DNA of 21,959 nucleotides from Lachnospiraceae bacterium (lineage in GTDB: Bacteria > Bacillota > Clostridia > Lachnospirales > Lachnospiraceae), in NCBI GenBank assembly GCA_900770325.1, contig CAAGKE010000093.1, positions 1-21,959 of the forward strand, written 5' to 3'. Under the pieces are notes generated by a model. The model saw only the letters and a list, made by a program, of their open reading frames with translations. It searched no databases and was not told the origin of the DNA. This document shows positions 14,184-21,959 of this stretch, piece after piece. How positions within the stretch are numbered: position 1 is the stretch's first letter; each line of letters opens with the position of its first letter. The position numbers and the translations under genes are program-made.

Positions 14184-17100
14184 TAATATACCTCTCTACA
14201 AAGCTTACCTTTTCGTCCGTCATCACCAATAACGTTTCTTCTACAAACGGACTGATATACTGTATTTTATCAGGTGGAGCTGCAATCAGTATCTGCAGCG
14301 GCAATCTTCTTAAAAATTCCAGAACACCACCGATTCTTTCGTCATCCATATTGTTAAAAGCCTCATCAAAAAGAACAAGACCGATTGCTTCCCCACCAAT
14401 ATTATTCTTATAAAGCTGGACAAAAGATGCAGCTACCGTCACATAAAATGGTGTCTGCGTCTCACCGCCGCTCTTTTCCTCACACACCTTGGAATACAGA
14501 GAATAATTTCCATCATTATGAATGATGCGAATATCATAATCCATATAGGTCCGATAATCCGTAAATTCATCCAGAGCCCTGGCATTATTCTCATTATCCA
14601 GTGCCAGCCGTTCAAACAGCTCTTCGATTACTGCCTTATGATTTTCATGGAACAACCCGCTGAAAATAGACTCTCCCTGCATGGCGTTAAAATCATCCAT
14701 AATCATCTCATAATATTGTCTGTATCTTTTACTGGGCATATATAGGAACTCATACTTTTCACTACTGAACCTGATATCGTCAAGTGCCTTATTCAGCTCT
14801 TTAAACTCCGCCTGAGCCATCTTCATATTTTCCTGCAATTTCGAAAGGAACTGCTCTCTGAACTCTTCCTCCGCTGCGCATCTGGCTGCCTCTACTTTAC
14901 CTTCATACTGTAACAGCTCTGAATTCTTCAGCTTCACATATTCTGTTTCAAAGTCCGGATAGCCTTCCATTGTGGCCGGCGCTCCAAAATCATGCGCTGT
15001 TTTGTATTCGCCCATCGCTTCTTTCATGGAATCGATGGCCTTATCTACCAGTGTCTGATTCGCTTTTCTCCGTCTCAGATAATTGTCCCGAAACTGTGAG
15101 AAAGATTTATCCCCTGTCTGTTTCTCATATTCCTGTTTCCAGATTGGCAGAGAATCTCCGGCCTTATTTCCCAATTCCTCATAAAAAACTGCTTTTTCGG
15201 CATACTTTATCTGGTCATTTGTCACCTGCTCTTTTGTCAGGCTGATTCTTTCTTCCGTTTTGCCTGCTGTTCTGTTCAAAGAATCCAGCCTGACTGCCAA
15301 TTCTCCCAGCATTTTCTCTAATGTTGACAGTTGTATCTGTTTCATTATTATATTAGAATTCTTCTCCAGGGTAGCAATATTATCTTTACAGTTATTGATT
15401 TCCACGGAAATCTGACGCAAATCCCCGATGACATCCAGCCTGTACTTGATATCTGTATCATGCTCTGTTTCCAGAGGTTCCAGAACGAATTCCATTTGTT
15501 CCAGTCTGGTGTGAATCTGCATCAATTGTTCCTTAATTTCTTCGCGCTTTTTCCTGGCCTGTTCTAACTGCACTTTTAACGCATTCTGACCAATATACGG
15601 GGTATCAAAAACTGCCGGTTTTATGGCACTGGCCACATTGTTCTGATACTTCATGCACTCTTTTGTAATGGATGTTTTATAGTTTTTCAGCTCCCGGTAA
15701 TGGGCACACATGTGTACTTTACCCAAAATCATATTGATATAGCGTTTCGCATACTTATTTTCTGACGTGACAACTGCAGCCAGCGATCCCTCCGGTGCTG
15801 TATCATACTGTTCCAAATTCTGCGTATTGATCAGACCGACCCCATATGCCTTTTTCTCTTTTCGAAGCCTGTCATAAATACCAAGTGCAATATCAAAACT
15901 ATCCGGTTCTACTAAAATGTAGAACCTCTGTGTATTCAAATACCCCTCCACCGCATTTCTCCAGGAATCATCCGTGATTTCTATCATCTCACATAAAATG
16001 CGCGGTTCCGGTGTTCTGCCAATGCGCTGAAATTCTTCTTTTATAGCCATTCTGACACGCTCAACATCTTCGGCATAAGATAGCTTTTTCTTCATCAACT
16101 GTTCTATTTTTCTGTCCAGCTCCTGCTTCTGACTGCTGACCATTGTTTCTTCCGCTAGTACTTCCGCTCTTTTTTGAAATATCTTATCGCGCATTTTATT
16201 TTTATAAGTGATCACATTCAAAACTATATCTCTCAGCTCTGCCAGATTGGTATTTTTGTCTATTACACATAGATTATCGTAATAAAGCCTGATAGAATTA
16301 TCTACATCCCTGACCCCCAACAGCTTCTTTAACTGCTTCTTCGCCGCATCTATGCTTTTTTGGAGTATTTCGCGTTCCTCCAGCATTTCTTTCCTTTTAT
16401 TTTCTAATAAATGCAGCTTTTTCTCCTGCTCATCCTTTGCCAGAAAATCCTTGTCTGTTGCAAGCTCAGCTCTCAGATCATCCCTGATCTGCTGTTTCTC
16501 TGTCTGTTCTGCTCTCACTGAAGCAATCTGCCTGTTCTGCTCCTCCAGTCTGAAAGTATCCGACTGTATTTCCGATTGCATCTTCTTTATCTCTTCACCA
16601 ATCAGATCCGCTTCCACTCTGGCAAGGTAATATTCATACTGACTGTCCTTACGCAGGCCATCTGCTGCCTGATCATGCATTGTATTGATTTTTTCCAATC
16701 TTCCGACCCGGATCTTCACATTCTCTAATGTGCGCTGCAGATCCTGATATGTACGGACATTTTCACGCAGCACATCAATATTCACTTCTTTTTCATCTAA
16801 TACATACGAATAAACAAAATCTTTGATATCGTCGATTGGTCTGAACGCCAGAGCCTTTGGGATCAGTCTGAAAAACTTATCCTCAATTCGTCCAAATCTG
16901 TTCTTGATCATAGATCTGGCCTCTTTATCTGTCGTGCACCATTGCTTAATCTTCTTAGCATTGGAGGTTCTGAATTGATTGATGGACTTGGGTGTTTTTC
17001 CCTGAAAAAAAAGAGAATCCTCAAGACGGATGCCATCCATCAAATACCTTGCTGTTTTTTCCTGTCCCTCAGAAGCCGAATCCACCACTGCACCCACCAC

Positions 17101-17412
17101 AAAATACTTATTCCTTTTTTCTTCATAGAATTCCAACGCAATATGCGCACTGATTTCACCGGTACGTTCATAAGGTTTGTTTTCCCGTCCTGTCTTGCAG
17201 CGAATGTATCCTGTCAGTTTTCTCTTTCCATTCTCGTGTGCCGCTTTATTGAAATAATTCGTAGAGCAGATCACCACAAACTGGATTGCATCCAAAAGGG
17301 TAGACTTACCGGCACCATTCTCGCCGGAGATCAATGTAGATTTTTCAAATTCTATCGTTGTATTTGTAAATCGATGCCAGTTAATCAGCTTCACTCTCAT
17401 CAGCTTCTTCAC
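14170..17412 (-). CDS. jetC: JetC, SMC/MukB-like ATPase of the Wadjet system
   Basis: 1080 residues. The N-terminus MKKLMRVKLINWHRFTN leads to Walker A GENGAGKST (residues 30-38). The middle is about 900 residues of coiled-coil heptads, broken by a hinge-like globular part that includes ILVEPDSFDIALGIYDRL. The ABC signature KSGGETQTPFYV is near residue 981 and Walker B IGLVLFDEAFNNMDD has Asp1016/Glu1017. This is the MukB-like motor that extrudes DNA loops and recognises small circles. The start is a GTG at 17410-17412 with GGGAGG 8 bases upstream; an ATG 13 codons earlier has no comparable site. It overlaps the end of jetB by 32 bases and the start of jetD by 14, so all four subunits are likely translated in a coupled way. 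All ATPase motifs look intact. Confidence 0.95.
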   Translation of the reverse strand: MKKLMRVKLINWHRFTNTTIEFEKSTLISGENGAGKSTLLDAIQFVVICSTNYFNKAAHENGKRKLTGYIRCKTGRENKPYERTGEISAHIALEFYEEKRNKYFVVGAVVDSASEGQEKTARYLMDGIRLEDSLFFQGKTPKSINQFRTSNAKKIKQWCTTDKEARSMIKNRFGRIEDKFFRLIPKALAFRPIDDIKDFVYSYVLDEKEVNIDVLRENVRTYQDLQRTLENVKIRVGRLEKINTMHDQAADGLRKDSQYEYYLARVEADLIGEEIKKMQSEIQSDTFRLEEQNRQIASVRAEQTEKQQIRDDLRAELATDKDFLAKDEQEKKLHLLENKRKEMLEEREILQKSIDAAKKQLKKLLGVRDVDNSIRLYYDNLCVIDKNTNLAELRDIVLNVITYKNKMRDKIFQKRAEVLAEETMVSSQKQELDRKIEQLMKKKLSYAEDVERVRMAIKEEFQRIGRTPEPRILCEMIEITDDSWRNAVEGYLNTQRFYILVEPDSFDIALGIYDRLRKEKKAYGVGLINTQNLEQYDTAPEGSLAAVVTSENKYAKRYINMILGKVHMCAHYRELKNYKTSITKECMKYQNNVASAIKPAVFDTPYIGQNALKVQLEQARKKREEIKEQLMQIHTRLEQMEFVLEPLETEHDTDIKYRLDVIGDLRQISVEINNCKDNIATLEKNSNIIMKQIQLSTLEKMLGELAVRLDSLNRTAGKTEERISLTKEQVTNDQIKYAEKAVFYEELGNKAGDSLPIWKQEYEKQTGDKSFSQFRDNYLRRRKANQTLVDKAIDSMKEAMGEYKTAHDFGAPATMEGYPDFETEYVKLKNSELLQYEGKVEAARCAAEEEFREQFLSKLQENMKMAQAEFKELNKALDDIRFSSEKYEFLYMPSKRYRQYYEMIMDDFNAMQGESIFSGLFHENHKAVIEELFERLALDNENNARALDEFTDYRTYMDYDIRIIHNDGNYSLYSKVCEEKSGGETQTPFYVTVAASFVQLYKNNIGGEAIGLVLFDEAFNNMDDERIGGVLEFLRRLPLQILIAAPPDKIQYISPFVEETLLVMTDEKVSFVERYINGAV

Positions 17413-18001
17413 TGTTTTTTCCTCCCTTTCTGTAAATCTCCAGTTTTTCATAGGCAGCCTTGATATCTTCCACCCGAACAGCCATTAAAATTGCATCAAA
17501 AATAATAATACGAGCCTCCTCATCCGTCAGATTGGTATCGAGAATTTCAATCAATTGAAATCTTTTCAATGTACTGATTGCATTACGAAAAGTTGTTTTG
17601 TCAATCATCTTATCCCTGATTTTCAAGCTTAGGAATTTTTCATGAATATCCCCCACGTTTACAATCACTTCATCTGAAACAGAAAGCTCTCTTCTTTTTT
17701 CATCGTAAAGAATCCGAAGAAGCAGCAAGAGAATGGATTCGAATAGCTTCATATTGTAGCGATTATAATTCTGCGGATTTGTCAACTGGATGACACCATA
17801 TTCCTCATTGATTTCCAAACGGTATCCCAAAAGAGCAAAACATTCCGAGAACTTTTCTTTATATTTCATCACAAAATAGTAATCCGGCTTAGTTGTTTCA
17901 TTTTTCTTACAAAGAAAGCAGGAGCTTAGCAGTCGATTACAAATTCTTGAAAAATCATCTTTATCCCGTTGCAGCATTCCGTCTAGAATATCCATTCCCA
18001 T
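17381..18001 (-). CDS. jetB: JetB, MukE/KITE-like subunit of Wadjet (DUF4194)
   Basis: 206 residues, starting MGMDILDGMLQRDKDDFSR. The middle has winged-helix features: a basic-hydrophobic LFESILLLLLRILYDEKRREL, then a DIHEKFLSLKIRDK segment and TFRNAISTLKRFQLIEI. This agrees with DUF4194 proteins, which pair with the kleisin JetA and bind DNA. The C-terminus is a short charged tail. The start is the ATG at 17999-18001, which overlaps the jetA stop as TGATG and has AGGAG about 5 bases upstream; a TTG one codon earlier is possible. Gene order and size are right for jetB. Family identification rests on order plus these features. Confidence 0.88.
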   Translation of the reverse strand: MGMDILDGMLQRDKDDFSRICNRLLSSCFLCKKNETTKPDYYFVMKYKEKFSECFALLGYRLEINEEYGVIQLTNPQNYNRYNMKLFESILLLLLRILYDEKRRELSVSDEVIVNVGDIHEKFLSLKIRDKMIDKTTFRNAISTLKRFQLIEILDTNLTDEEARIIIFDAILMAVRVEDIKAAYEKLEIYRKGGKNSEEADESEAD

Positions 18002-19383
18002 CAATGCTCCTTCCTGTGTATCGTAAAATCAGTAAATCGATAACCATCTTTTTTTATCATCTCTTTAACAGCAATCGTATACTTCATATTTTTTCTCTGT
18101 CCATAAAGTCTGATATAGATCAGCTTAACAAAATCATCTGCATTTCCCAGAGGAAGCTCTGAAGCCAGCATTTCCTGTCTGTCACCAAGCTGTTTTTCTA
18201 CATAATTATTTACCTTTTCCGGATTTAAAACTCTTGCCAGTTTTTCCATCATCCGTCTCATTTTTTCATCTCGAAACTCCTGATCTGGTTCCTCCTCCAG
18301 AAGCATTTCCGGTTCAAATGCCTTTTTTCCCTCAATCGGCGTATAAAAAGACTTTTCATCCAATACAGCAGAACTGTAAATCCGAATCAGTTCATCCATA
18401 AATCCAATTTGATAAATTCCATTCAGATCCATATCACCCTGGTTGATTTCTTCGTTCATACCTGACAGGATTTCCTTGATCTGTCCTCTGACGTCTTCCC
18501 CACCTATCAAATAAAACTTTGCCCGGTTGATGGCTGCCCTTTGATACTGCGTATTCTTACGATTAATCTCTGACAGAATCTCGTCCATATTCTGAAAAGC
18601 ATCTATCACCTGATGAATGTAATGGTAAACCAGTTCTTCTGCCTCACCCTTCGAAATTTCCCGAATACCCGCCAGTTCTTCACTCGCTTTTTCCACATAA
18701 GACTTACTCCGGCTTTTACTTTCCAATCTTTCTATAATCTCCGGCCGAAATTTTGAAACATTGTCTGAGGTAAGTAACCGATGATAAGCCTTGTCCACGA
18801 TATTCTCGATATAATCGTTGAAAAGTACATTCATAATCTCAGCAGGTGTTTTATATCTGGTCAGTTCATCTATGTAATGTTTGATGCTGGAACTTAAGTT
18901 TTTTAGACCGGTAATCAGCATATCTGTATTTTCCACTATCGACAAAAGGACAATACCCGGATTATCCGTCGCACTTCGCACCAGGCTGTATATCGTATAG
19001 ATATACCCCTGATATTCAATTTGTTTTCCTTCTGCAATCTCAAGGAGCGTCCTTATTATCTTGACTGCATATTCCTTAAAATTAACTCTTTGCACATAGC
19101 TTTTATCTGTTTCAATATCGATCCATCCGTAATTTTCCAGTTTTCGAAGCATCCAGTTTGCTTTGTCTCTTGCGGATTTTCCTTCTATGTCTTCCCCGTC
19201 AAGCTCCACTGCCTGCATCTGCTCAAAATAATATTGTAATTCCTCAACCAGAACATCTCTCTCCACGCCAAATGAAAGCTGATGATCCATAACAGAAAAC
19301 AGTTTACAGATACATTCCCAATATACCACCTTATTGGGAGATGCCAATGGCACAAAAAAATGTTCATCTATAATATGGAACAT
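18001..19383 (-). CDS. jetA: JetA, kleisin/MukF-like subunit of Wadjet (DUF5716-type)
   Basis: 460 residues. The N-terminus MFHIIDEHFFVPLASPNK and the following helical bundle (LENYGWIDIETDKSYVQRVNF as a winged-helix part) resemble the DUF5716-type JetA found with type II/III Wadjet systems more than the DUF3375 JetA of type I. The rest is long helices (ELTRYKTPAEIMNVLFNDYI; EILSEINRKNTQYQ) and an acidic linker (LLEEEPDQEFRDEKMRRM), as expected for a kleisin that bridges the SMC heads. The ATG has AGGAGA 5 bases upstream. It is the first gene of the operon, about 130 bases downstream of a predicted transcription start. The subtype is my estimate from memory of the families. Confidence 0.88.
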   Translation of the reverse strand: MFHIIDEHFFVPLASPNKVVYWECICKLFSVMDHQLSFGVERDVLVEELQYYFEQMQAVELDGEDIEGKSARDKANWMLRKLENYGWIDIETDKSYVQRVNFKEYAVKIIRTLLEIAEGKQIEYQGYIYTIYSLVRSATDNPGIVLLSIVENTDMLITGLKNLSSSIKHYIDELTRYKTPAEIMNVLFNDYIENIVDKAYHRLLTSDNVSKFRPEIIERLESKSRSKSYVEKASEELAGIREISKGEAEELVYHYIHQVIDAFQNMDEILSEINRKNTQYQRAAINRAKFYLIGGEDVRGQIKEILSGMNEEINQGDMDLNGIYQIGFMDELIRIYSSAVLDEKSFYTPIEGKKAFEPEMLLEEEPDQEFRDEKMRRMMEKLARVLNPEKVNNYVEKQLGDRQEMLASELPLGNADDFVKLIYIRLYGQRKNMKYTIAVKEMIKKDGYRFTDFTIHRKEH

Positions 19384-19413
19384 ATTCGTCTCCTTCTATC
19401 CCAGACACCGGTC

Positions 19414-19459
19414 GTAACAGTGTCACTGTTCATGTTGTTCACAGTAACACGCTTAATGA
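19414..19459. repeat. Palindromic dispersed repeat, copy C, in the jet leader
   Basis: GTAACAGTG (19414-19422), then TCACTGTTCATGTTGTTCACAGTAAC (ending at 19447), then ACGCTT. The inner arms and the CGCTT-type edge match copies A and B. The extra GTAACAG on the left gives a second, alternative pairing. It lies in the untranslated leader of jetA, about 30 bases before the start codon. Confidence 0.65.
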
Positions 19460-19519
19460 TGCACGGAAAATGCATTTTTCGCAGTTTCACGATTGCCTGA
19501 TTCTCCTGTATTTAGGTAT

Positions 19520-19548
19520 ATTTTACATTAGAACCTGAAGAACAGCAA
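19520..19548 (-). promoter_or_regulatory. Promoter of the jet operon
   Basis: Minus-strand TTGCTG (19543-19548), a 17-base spacer and TAAAAT (19520-19525), close to the sigma-A consensus. The predicted start near 19513 leaves a leader of about 130 bases containing repeat copy C. Confidence 0.65.
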
Positions 19549-19637
19549 CTTTTCTTTTGTTTCGGATCGACACTATCTTGCGAAAAACTATTGACATTAT
19601 CAAATAACTCTCACGATTTTCTATTCCCGGATAGCAG

Positions 19638-19667
19638 AAAAACCCCGGAAACACCAGGTTTCCGGGG
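19638..19667 (-). terminator. Strong intrinsic terminator after the DUF362 gene
   Basis: CCCCGGAAAC (19643-19652) and GTTTCCGGGG (19658-19667) form a perfect 10-bp stem with a 5-base loop. On the minus strand it is followed by TTTTT (19638-19642). It separates the DUF362 unit from the jet promoter. On the plus strand it is followed by CATCTTTT, so it may also act weakly in that direction. Confidence 0.9.
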
Positions 19668-19730
19668 CATCTTTTGCTTGGATATAGCAATGTCTATGAC
19701 ACCATTTTATATTCCGTCTTCATTGCATTT

Positions 19731-19829
19731 TTATTGCAGGTTCCCATAAGCAGCAGCTTCCACAGGCTCCAGCCATTCATTGCCCGTATTTTCTCCGGGA
19801 ACCTCTGCTGCTATATTTTGCCCTTTCAT
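19731..19829 (-). CDS. Possible 32-residue ORF coupled to the DUF362 stop
   Basis: ATGA overlap: the ATG (19827-19829) shares bases with the TGA stop of the DUF362 gene (19826-19828). The frame encodes a mildly acidic peptide beginning MKGQNIAAEVPGENTGNEW and ending VEAAAYGNLQ, then TAA. No independent ribosome site is visible, so expression would depend on re-initiation. There is no recognisable domain; it may be chance. Confidence 0.3.
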   Translation of the reverse strand: MKGQNIAAEVPGENTGNEWLEPVEAAAYGNLQ

Positions 19830-20692
19830 AATTGGATAAGCTGATATGTCCTGTTTCCCAGATTGAGAGCAGCAGCGGCTTCTATGGTGTGTATTCCATT
19901 TCTACTCTCCACTCGTTCCATGAAGTGTTTTTTTCCCGGATCGTCAGACTGATAAATCAGGTCAATACACGCCTGATCCACGGCTACCGGGTCAAGACCT
20001 GCTAATATACCGATGTCCTTCATACACGGATCTTCCGCTACTGCACAGCAGTCACAATCCACAGACAAGTTGCACATTACATTGATATAGGCGATTTTAT
20101 CTTTGAAATATTCAGCCACAGCCCATGCCGCATCCGCCATCGCCTCCAGAAATCTATCCTGTTCTGTGTTCCACATTTTATCAGGCTCTCCTGCACCGTG
20201 AATGTACGCCTTTCCAAAAGAGCAGGCACAGCCAATAGAAAGCTGCTTTAAGGCTCCGCCATATCCACCCATCGGATGCCCCTTAAAATGAGACAGTACC
20301 AGCATAGAATCATAGCTGCTCATGTGTGTTCCTACATAATCCGCCTTAATCTGATGTCCTGCCGGAATTGCAAGCTGCATATCCGGTCCTTCGGAATCCA
20401 TAATATCCACATCAAAATACTTACTCCATCCATGAGCTTTCATTAGCGCCTCGTGCTTTTTCGTTGTATCCCTTTCTCCCGGATAGGCCGTATTACATTC
20501 CACTACCGTACCCCGAAGTTCATCGATCAGAGGTTTTACAAATTCCGGTTTCACATAGTTCTGATTTCCAGCCTCCCCGGAATGCAGCTTTACTGCAACC
20601 TTTCCCGGCAGTGAAATATTCAGCGCCTTGTATATTTTTGTCAGATTCTCTGGTGTAATTTCACGCAAAAAATAAACCTTTGATTGTTCCAT
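19826..20692 (-). CDS. DUF362-domain protein, no ferredoxin tail
   Basis: 288 residues matching DUF362: KVAVKLHSGEAGNQNYVKPEF, VECNTAYPGERDTT, DYVGTHMSSYDSMLVLSHFKGHPMGG, and the glycine-rich GGALKQLSIGCA. A cysteine cluster (CNLSVDCDCCAVAEDPC) near residues 210-230 could bind an iron-sulfur cluster or other metal. The C-terminal 4Fe-4S ferredoxin domain found in many members is absent. The family's reaction is not established. The ATG at 20690-20692 has GGGAGA 7 bases upstream; an in-frame ATG eight codons earlier lies before that site and is rejected. It follows the aldo/keto reductase across a 202-base gap and ends in a strong terminator, so it may form its own unit. Confidence 0.88.
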   Translation of the reverse strand: MEQSKVYFLREITPENLTKIYKALNISLPGKVAVKLHSGEAGNQNYVKPEFVKPLIDELRGTVVECNTAYPGERDTTKKHEALMKAHGWSKYFDVDIMDSEGPDMQLAIPAGHQIKADYVGTHMSSYDSMLVLSHFKGHPMGGYGGALKQLSIGCACSFGKAYIHGAGEPDKMWNTEQDRFLEAMADAAWAVAEYFKDKIAYINVMCNLSVDCDCCAVAEDPCMKDIGILAGLDPVAVDQACIDLIYQSDDPGKKHFMERVESRNGIHTIEAAAALNLGNRTYQLIQL

Positions 20693-20741
20693 CGTTTTAT
20701 CTCCCTTCTTTATCATCTAATCCGCCCGCTCAAGCGTTGCT

Positions 20742-20766
20742 GAAAAATCTCCGTCCATTCCGGAGA
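20742..20766 (-). terminator. Candidate terminator after the aldo/keto reductase
   Basis: Minus-strand ATCTCCG (20760-20766) and CGGAGAT (20746-20752) form a 7-bp stem with a 7-base loop, followed by TTTTT (20742-20746, the last overlapping the stem). It lies about 130 bases after the reductase stop and 50 before the DUF362 start. Confidence 0.55.
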
Positions 20767-20784
20767 TAATTTCCATGCCTGATT

Positions 20785-20807
20785 CAAGAACGTCTCTGGC
20801 GTTCTTG
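20785..20807. repeat. Inverted repeat in the gap between reductase and DUF362 gene
   Basis: CAAGAACG (20785-20792) and CGTTCTTG (20800-20807), a perfect 8-bp inverted repeat around 7 bases. No T tract follows on either strand, so a protein-binding site or RNA structure is as likely as a terminator. The surrounding 20800-20880 is notably GC-rich. Confidence 0.55.
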
Positions 20808-20894
20808 CCGCGGCGTGGTCGAATGCGTTGCATTCTTCCACTGACTACGCCTGCGATCCGCCGGAGGCTTTCTCTTGTATTCCAATACCTCCGT

Positions 20895-21932
20895 TCAAAG
20901 TTTCTGCTTTCCGGCAGACCATACATGGCTTTCCTTTGCTGTATCCGGCGTGTTCTGCGCCATCACGCCCACCAGCTTATGCGGTACATAAGATTCTTCC
21001 AAATAAGCCATTTCCTCCGCAGTCAGTTCAAGCTCTGCTGCCCCTGCCGCACCTTCGATGTGATGAAGCTTCGTAGCACCCACCACCGGAGACGTTACCT
21101 TTGCCATCAGCCAGGCAAGAGAAATTTCTGTCATGGAAACGCCTCTTTTTACTGCCAGTTCCGCAACCTTTCCGATTACCACGCCATCCTGACTGGCGGT
21201 AGCGTCATATTTCAGTCTTGCATAGCTGTCCTCCTGCAAACGCTTTGAAGTTTCCCCCGGATGCTTTGCAAGCCTGCCGCCTGCAAGCGCACTGTAAGGC
21301 GTCATTGCAATATTGTCTTCACGGCAGAGATTCGCCATTTCCCGTTCTTCCTCGCGGAAGATAAGATTATAGTGATTCTGTACCGATACAAATTTTGCGA
21401 ATCCTTCTTTTTCCGCCAGTGCGTTTGCTTTGACAAGCTGATATGCATAGCAGTTGGCAATACCGATATAACGGGCTTTTCCGGCCTTTACCACACGGTT
21501 CAGCCCTTCCATGATGTCGTAAAGCGGTGTTTCGTAATCCCACATGTGATAAATATATAAGTCCACATAATCCATGCCGAGATTTGCAAGGCTCTTATTG
21601 ATCATCCGTTCGATATGCTTCTGTCCTGAAATGCCTGCCCGAATCTCCTCCTGCGTGCGGGGAATGAATTTTGTAGCAACGACCACCTCGTCACGTTTTG
21701 CAAAGTCCCGCAAAGCCCGGCCAAGATACTGCTCGCTGGTTCCGCTCTGATAGCCGATGGCCGTATCAAAGAAATTAACGCCGAGTTCCAGTCCCCGGCG
21801 AATAATATCGCGGGAATGTTCCTCGTCGATCGTCCATGTGTGCTGACCGTTTCCGGCATCACCAAATCCCATACATCCCATACAAATACGGGAAACATTC
21901 AATTCTGAGTTACCCAATTTGCGATACTGCAT
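20895..21932 (-). CDS. Aldo/keto reductase
   Basis: 345 residues, full length. It starts MQYRKLGNSELNVSRICMGC, the usual first beta hairpin and strand. The catalytic tetrad is present: Asp56 and Tyr61 in FFDTAIGY, Lys88 in VVVATKF and His129 in DLYIYHMWD. Later TIM-barrel strands read ARYIGIANCYAYQL, FVSVQNHYNLI and AMTPYSALAGGRL; TSPVVGATKLHHIE is the NADP-binding end of the barrel. These enzymes reduce aldehydes, ketones or sugars with NADPH in the cytoplasm; the substrate is not predictable. The ATG has AGGAGATAAAAATT upstream. Its promoter lies outside the window. Confidence 0.95.
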   Translation of the reverse strand: MQYRKLGNSELNVSRICMGCMGFGDAGNGQHTWTIDEEHSRDIIRRGLELGVNFFDTAIGYQSGTSEQYLGRALRDFAKRDEVVVATKFIPRTQEEIRAGISGQKHIERMINKSLANLGMDYVDLYIYHMWDYETPLYDIMEGLNRVVKAGKARYIGIANCYAYQLVKANALAEKEGFAKFVSVQNHYNLIFREEEREMANLCREDNIAMTPYSALAGGRLAKHPGETSKRLQEDSYARLKYDATASQDGVVIGKVAELAVKRGVSMTEISLAWLMAKVTSPVVGATKLHHIEGAAGAAELELTAEEMAYLEESYVPHKLVGVMAQNTPDTAKESHVWSAGKQKL

Positions 21933-21959
21933 AATTTTTATCTCCTATGCCATGCTCTC

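Larger units (their letters stand above)
19384..19825. other. 442-base gap between jetA and the DUF362 gene
   Basis: From left to right it holds: the jetA ribosome site, palindromic repeat copy C, a small AAAATGCATTTT palindrome region near 19470, the jet promoter, an AT-rich spacer without recognisable features (about 19550-19635), a strong terminator (19638-19667) and a possible 32-codon frame coupled to the DUF362 stop. No further gene is seen on either strand. Confidence 0.6.

Noticed and set aside
16942..17463. Plus-strand open frame of 173 codons over the start of jetC
   Set aside because: Antisense to the Walker A region of a clear SMC ATPase; no ribosome site or domain.
12984..19383. 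MksBEFG/MukBEF chromosome-segregation operon instead of Wadjet
   Set aside because: The Toprim-type nuclease subunit with DxD and the order A-B-C-D fit the Jet (Wadjet, also called MksG-containing) branch; plain MukBEF has no such fourth gene.
19586..19620. TTGACA on the plus strand near 19586 as a possible promoter
   Set aside because: No usable -10 follows at 16-18 bases and there is no plus-strand gene to serve.

Overview
The window looks like chromosomal DNA of a gut-type Lachnospiraceae (Blautia/Ruminococcus-like Firmicute). The reasons are strong AGGAGG-type ribosome sites, YesM/YesN-type two-component genes, RbsABC-like transport, DUF3592 and M56 proteins of the clostridial type, and moderate GC content. 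Every supported gene lies on the minus strand, so transcription runs from high to low coordinates. No RNA gene, CRISPR array, transposase or integrase was seen.

Region 1 (1-11.5 kb, a sugar sensing and uptake locus, read right to left). A membrane-anchored sugar-binding protein (10382-11413) is followed by a YesN-type AraC-family response regulator, a YesM-type sensor kinase and a second, unrelated membrane-anchored solute-binding protein that has no permease partners. After a hairpin terminator and a new promoter come a transport sugar-binding protein, an RbsA-like ATPase and an RbsC-like permease, then a TIM-barrel sugar isomerase/epimerase and a Gfo/Idh/MocA oxidoreductase cut by the window edge. 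The first binding protein is a clear paralogue of the transport binding protein and keeps the same ligand-contact-like motifs. The layout matches the known XylFII-LytS-YesN arrangement, in which an anchored binding protein hands sugar occupancy to the kinase, which then activates the transporter operon. The substrate cannot be read from the sequence.

Region 2 (11.6-12.9 kb, decayed genes). It holds a 5'-truncated BlaR1/M56 gene, an intact DUF3592 membrane protein and a MerR-family gene cut off after 25 codons whose 19-bp-spacer promoter is still intact.

Region 3 (12.98-19.4 kb, a complete-looking Wadjet anti-plasmid operon). jetA, jetB, jetC and jetD overlap head to tail behind a good sigma-A promoter. 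The nuclease gene jetD is interrupted by a single in-frame amber codon (13956-13958), with an otherwise open frame on both sides. This is the most interesting point in the window.

Region 4 (19.4-21.9 kb). A DUF362 protein with a possible ATGA-coupled 32-residue ORF behind it and a strong terminator, and an aldo/keto reductase.

A short palindromic repeat family (consensus about GTTACTGTTCAYGCCATTCA then CAGTAACGCGCTT) occurs in gaps between genes at about 8.73, 11.56 and 19.42 kb, with a possible relic at 1.65 kb.
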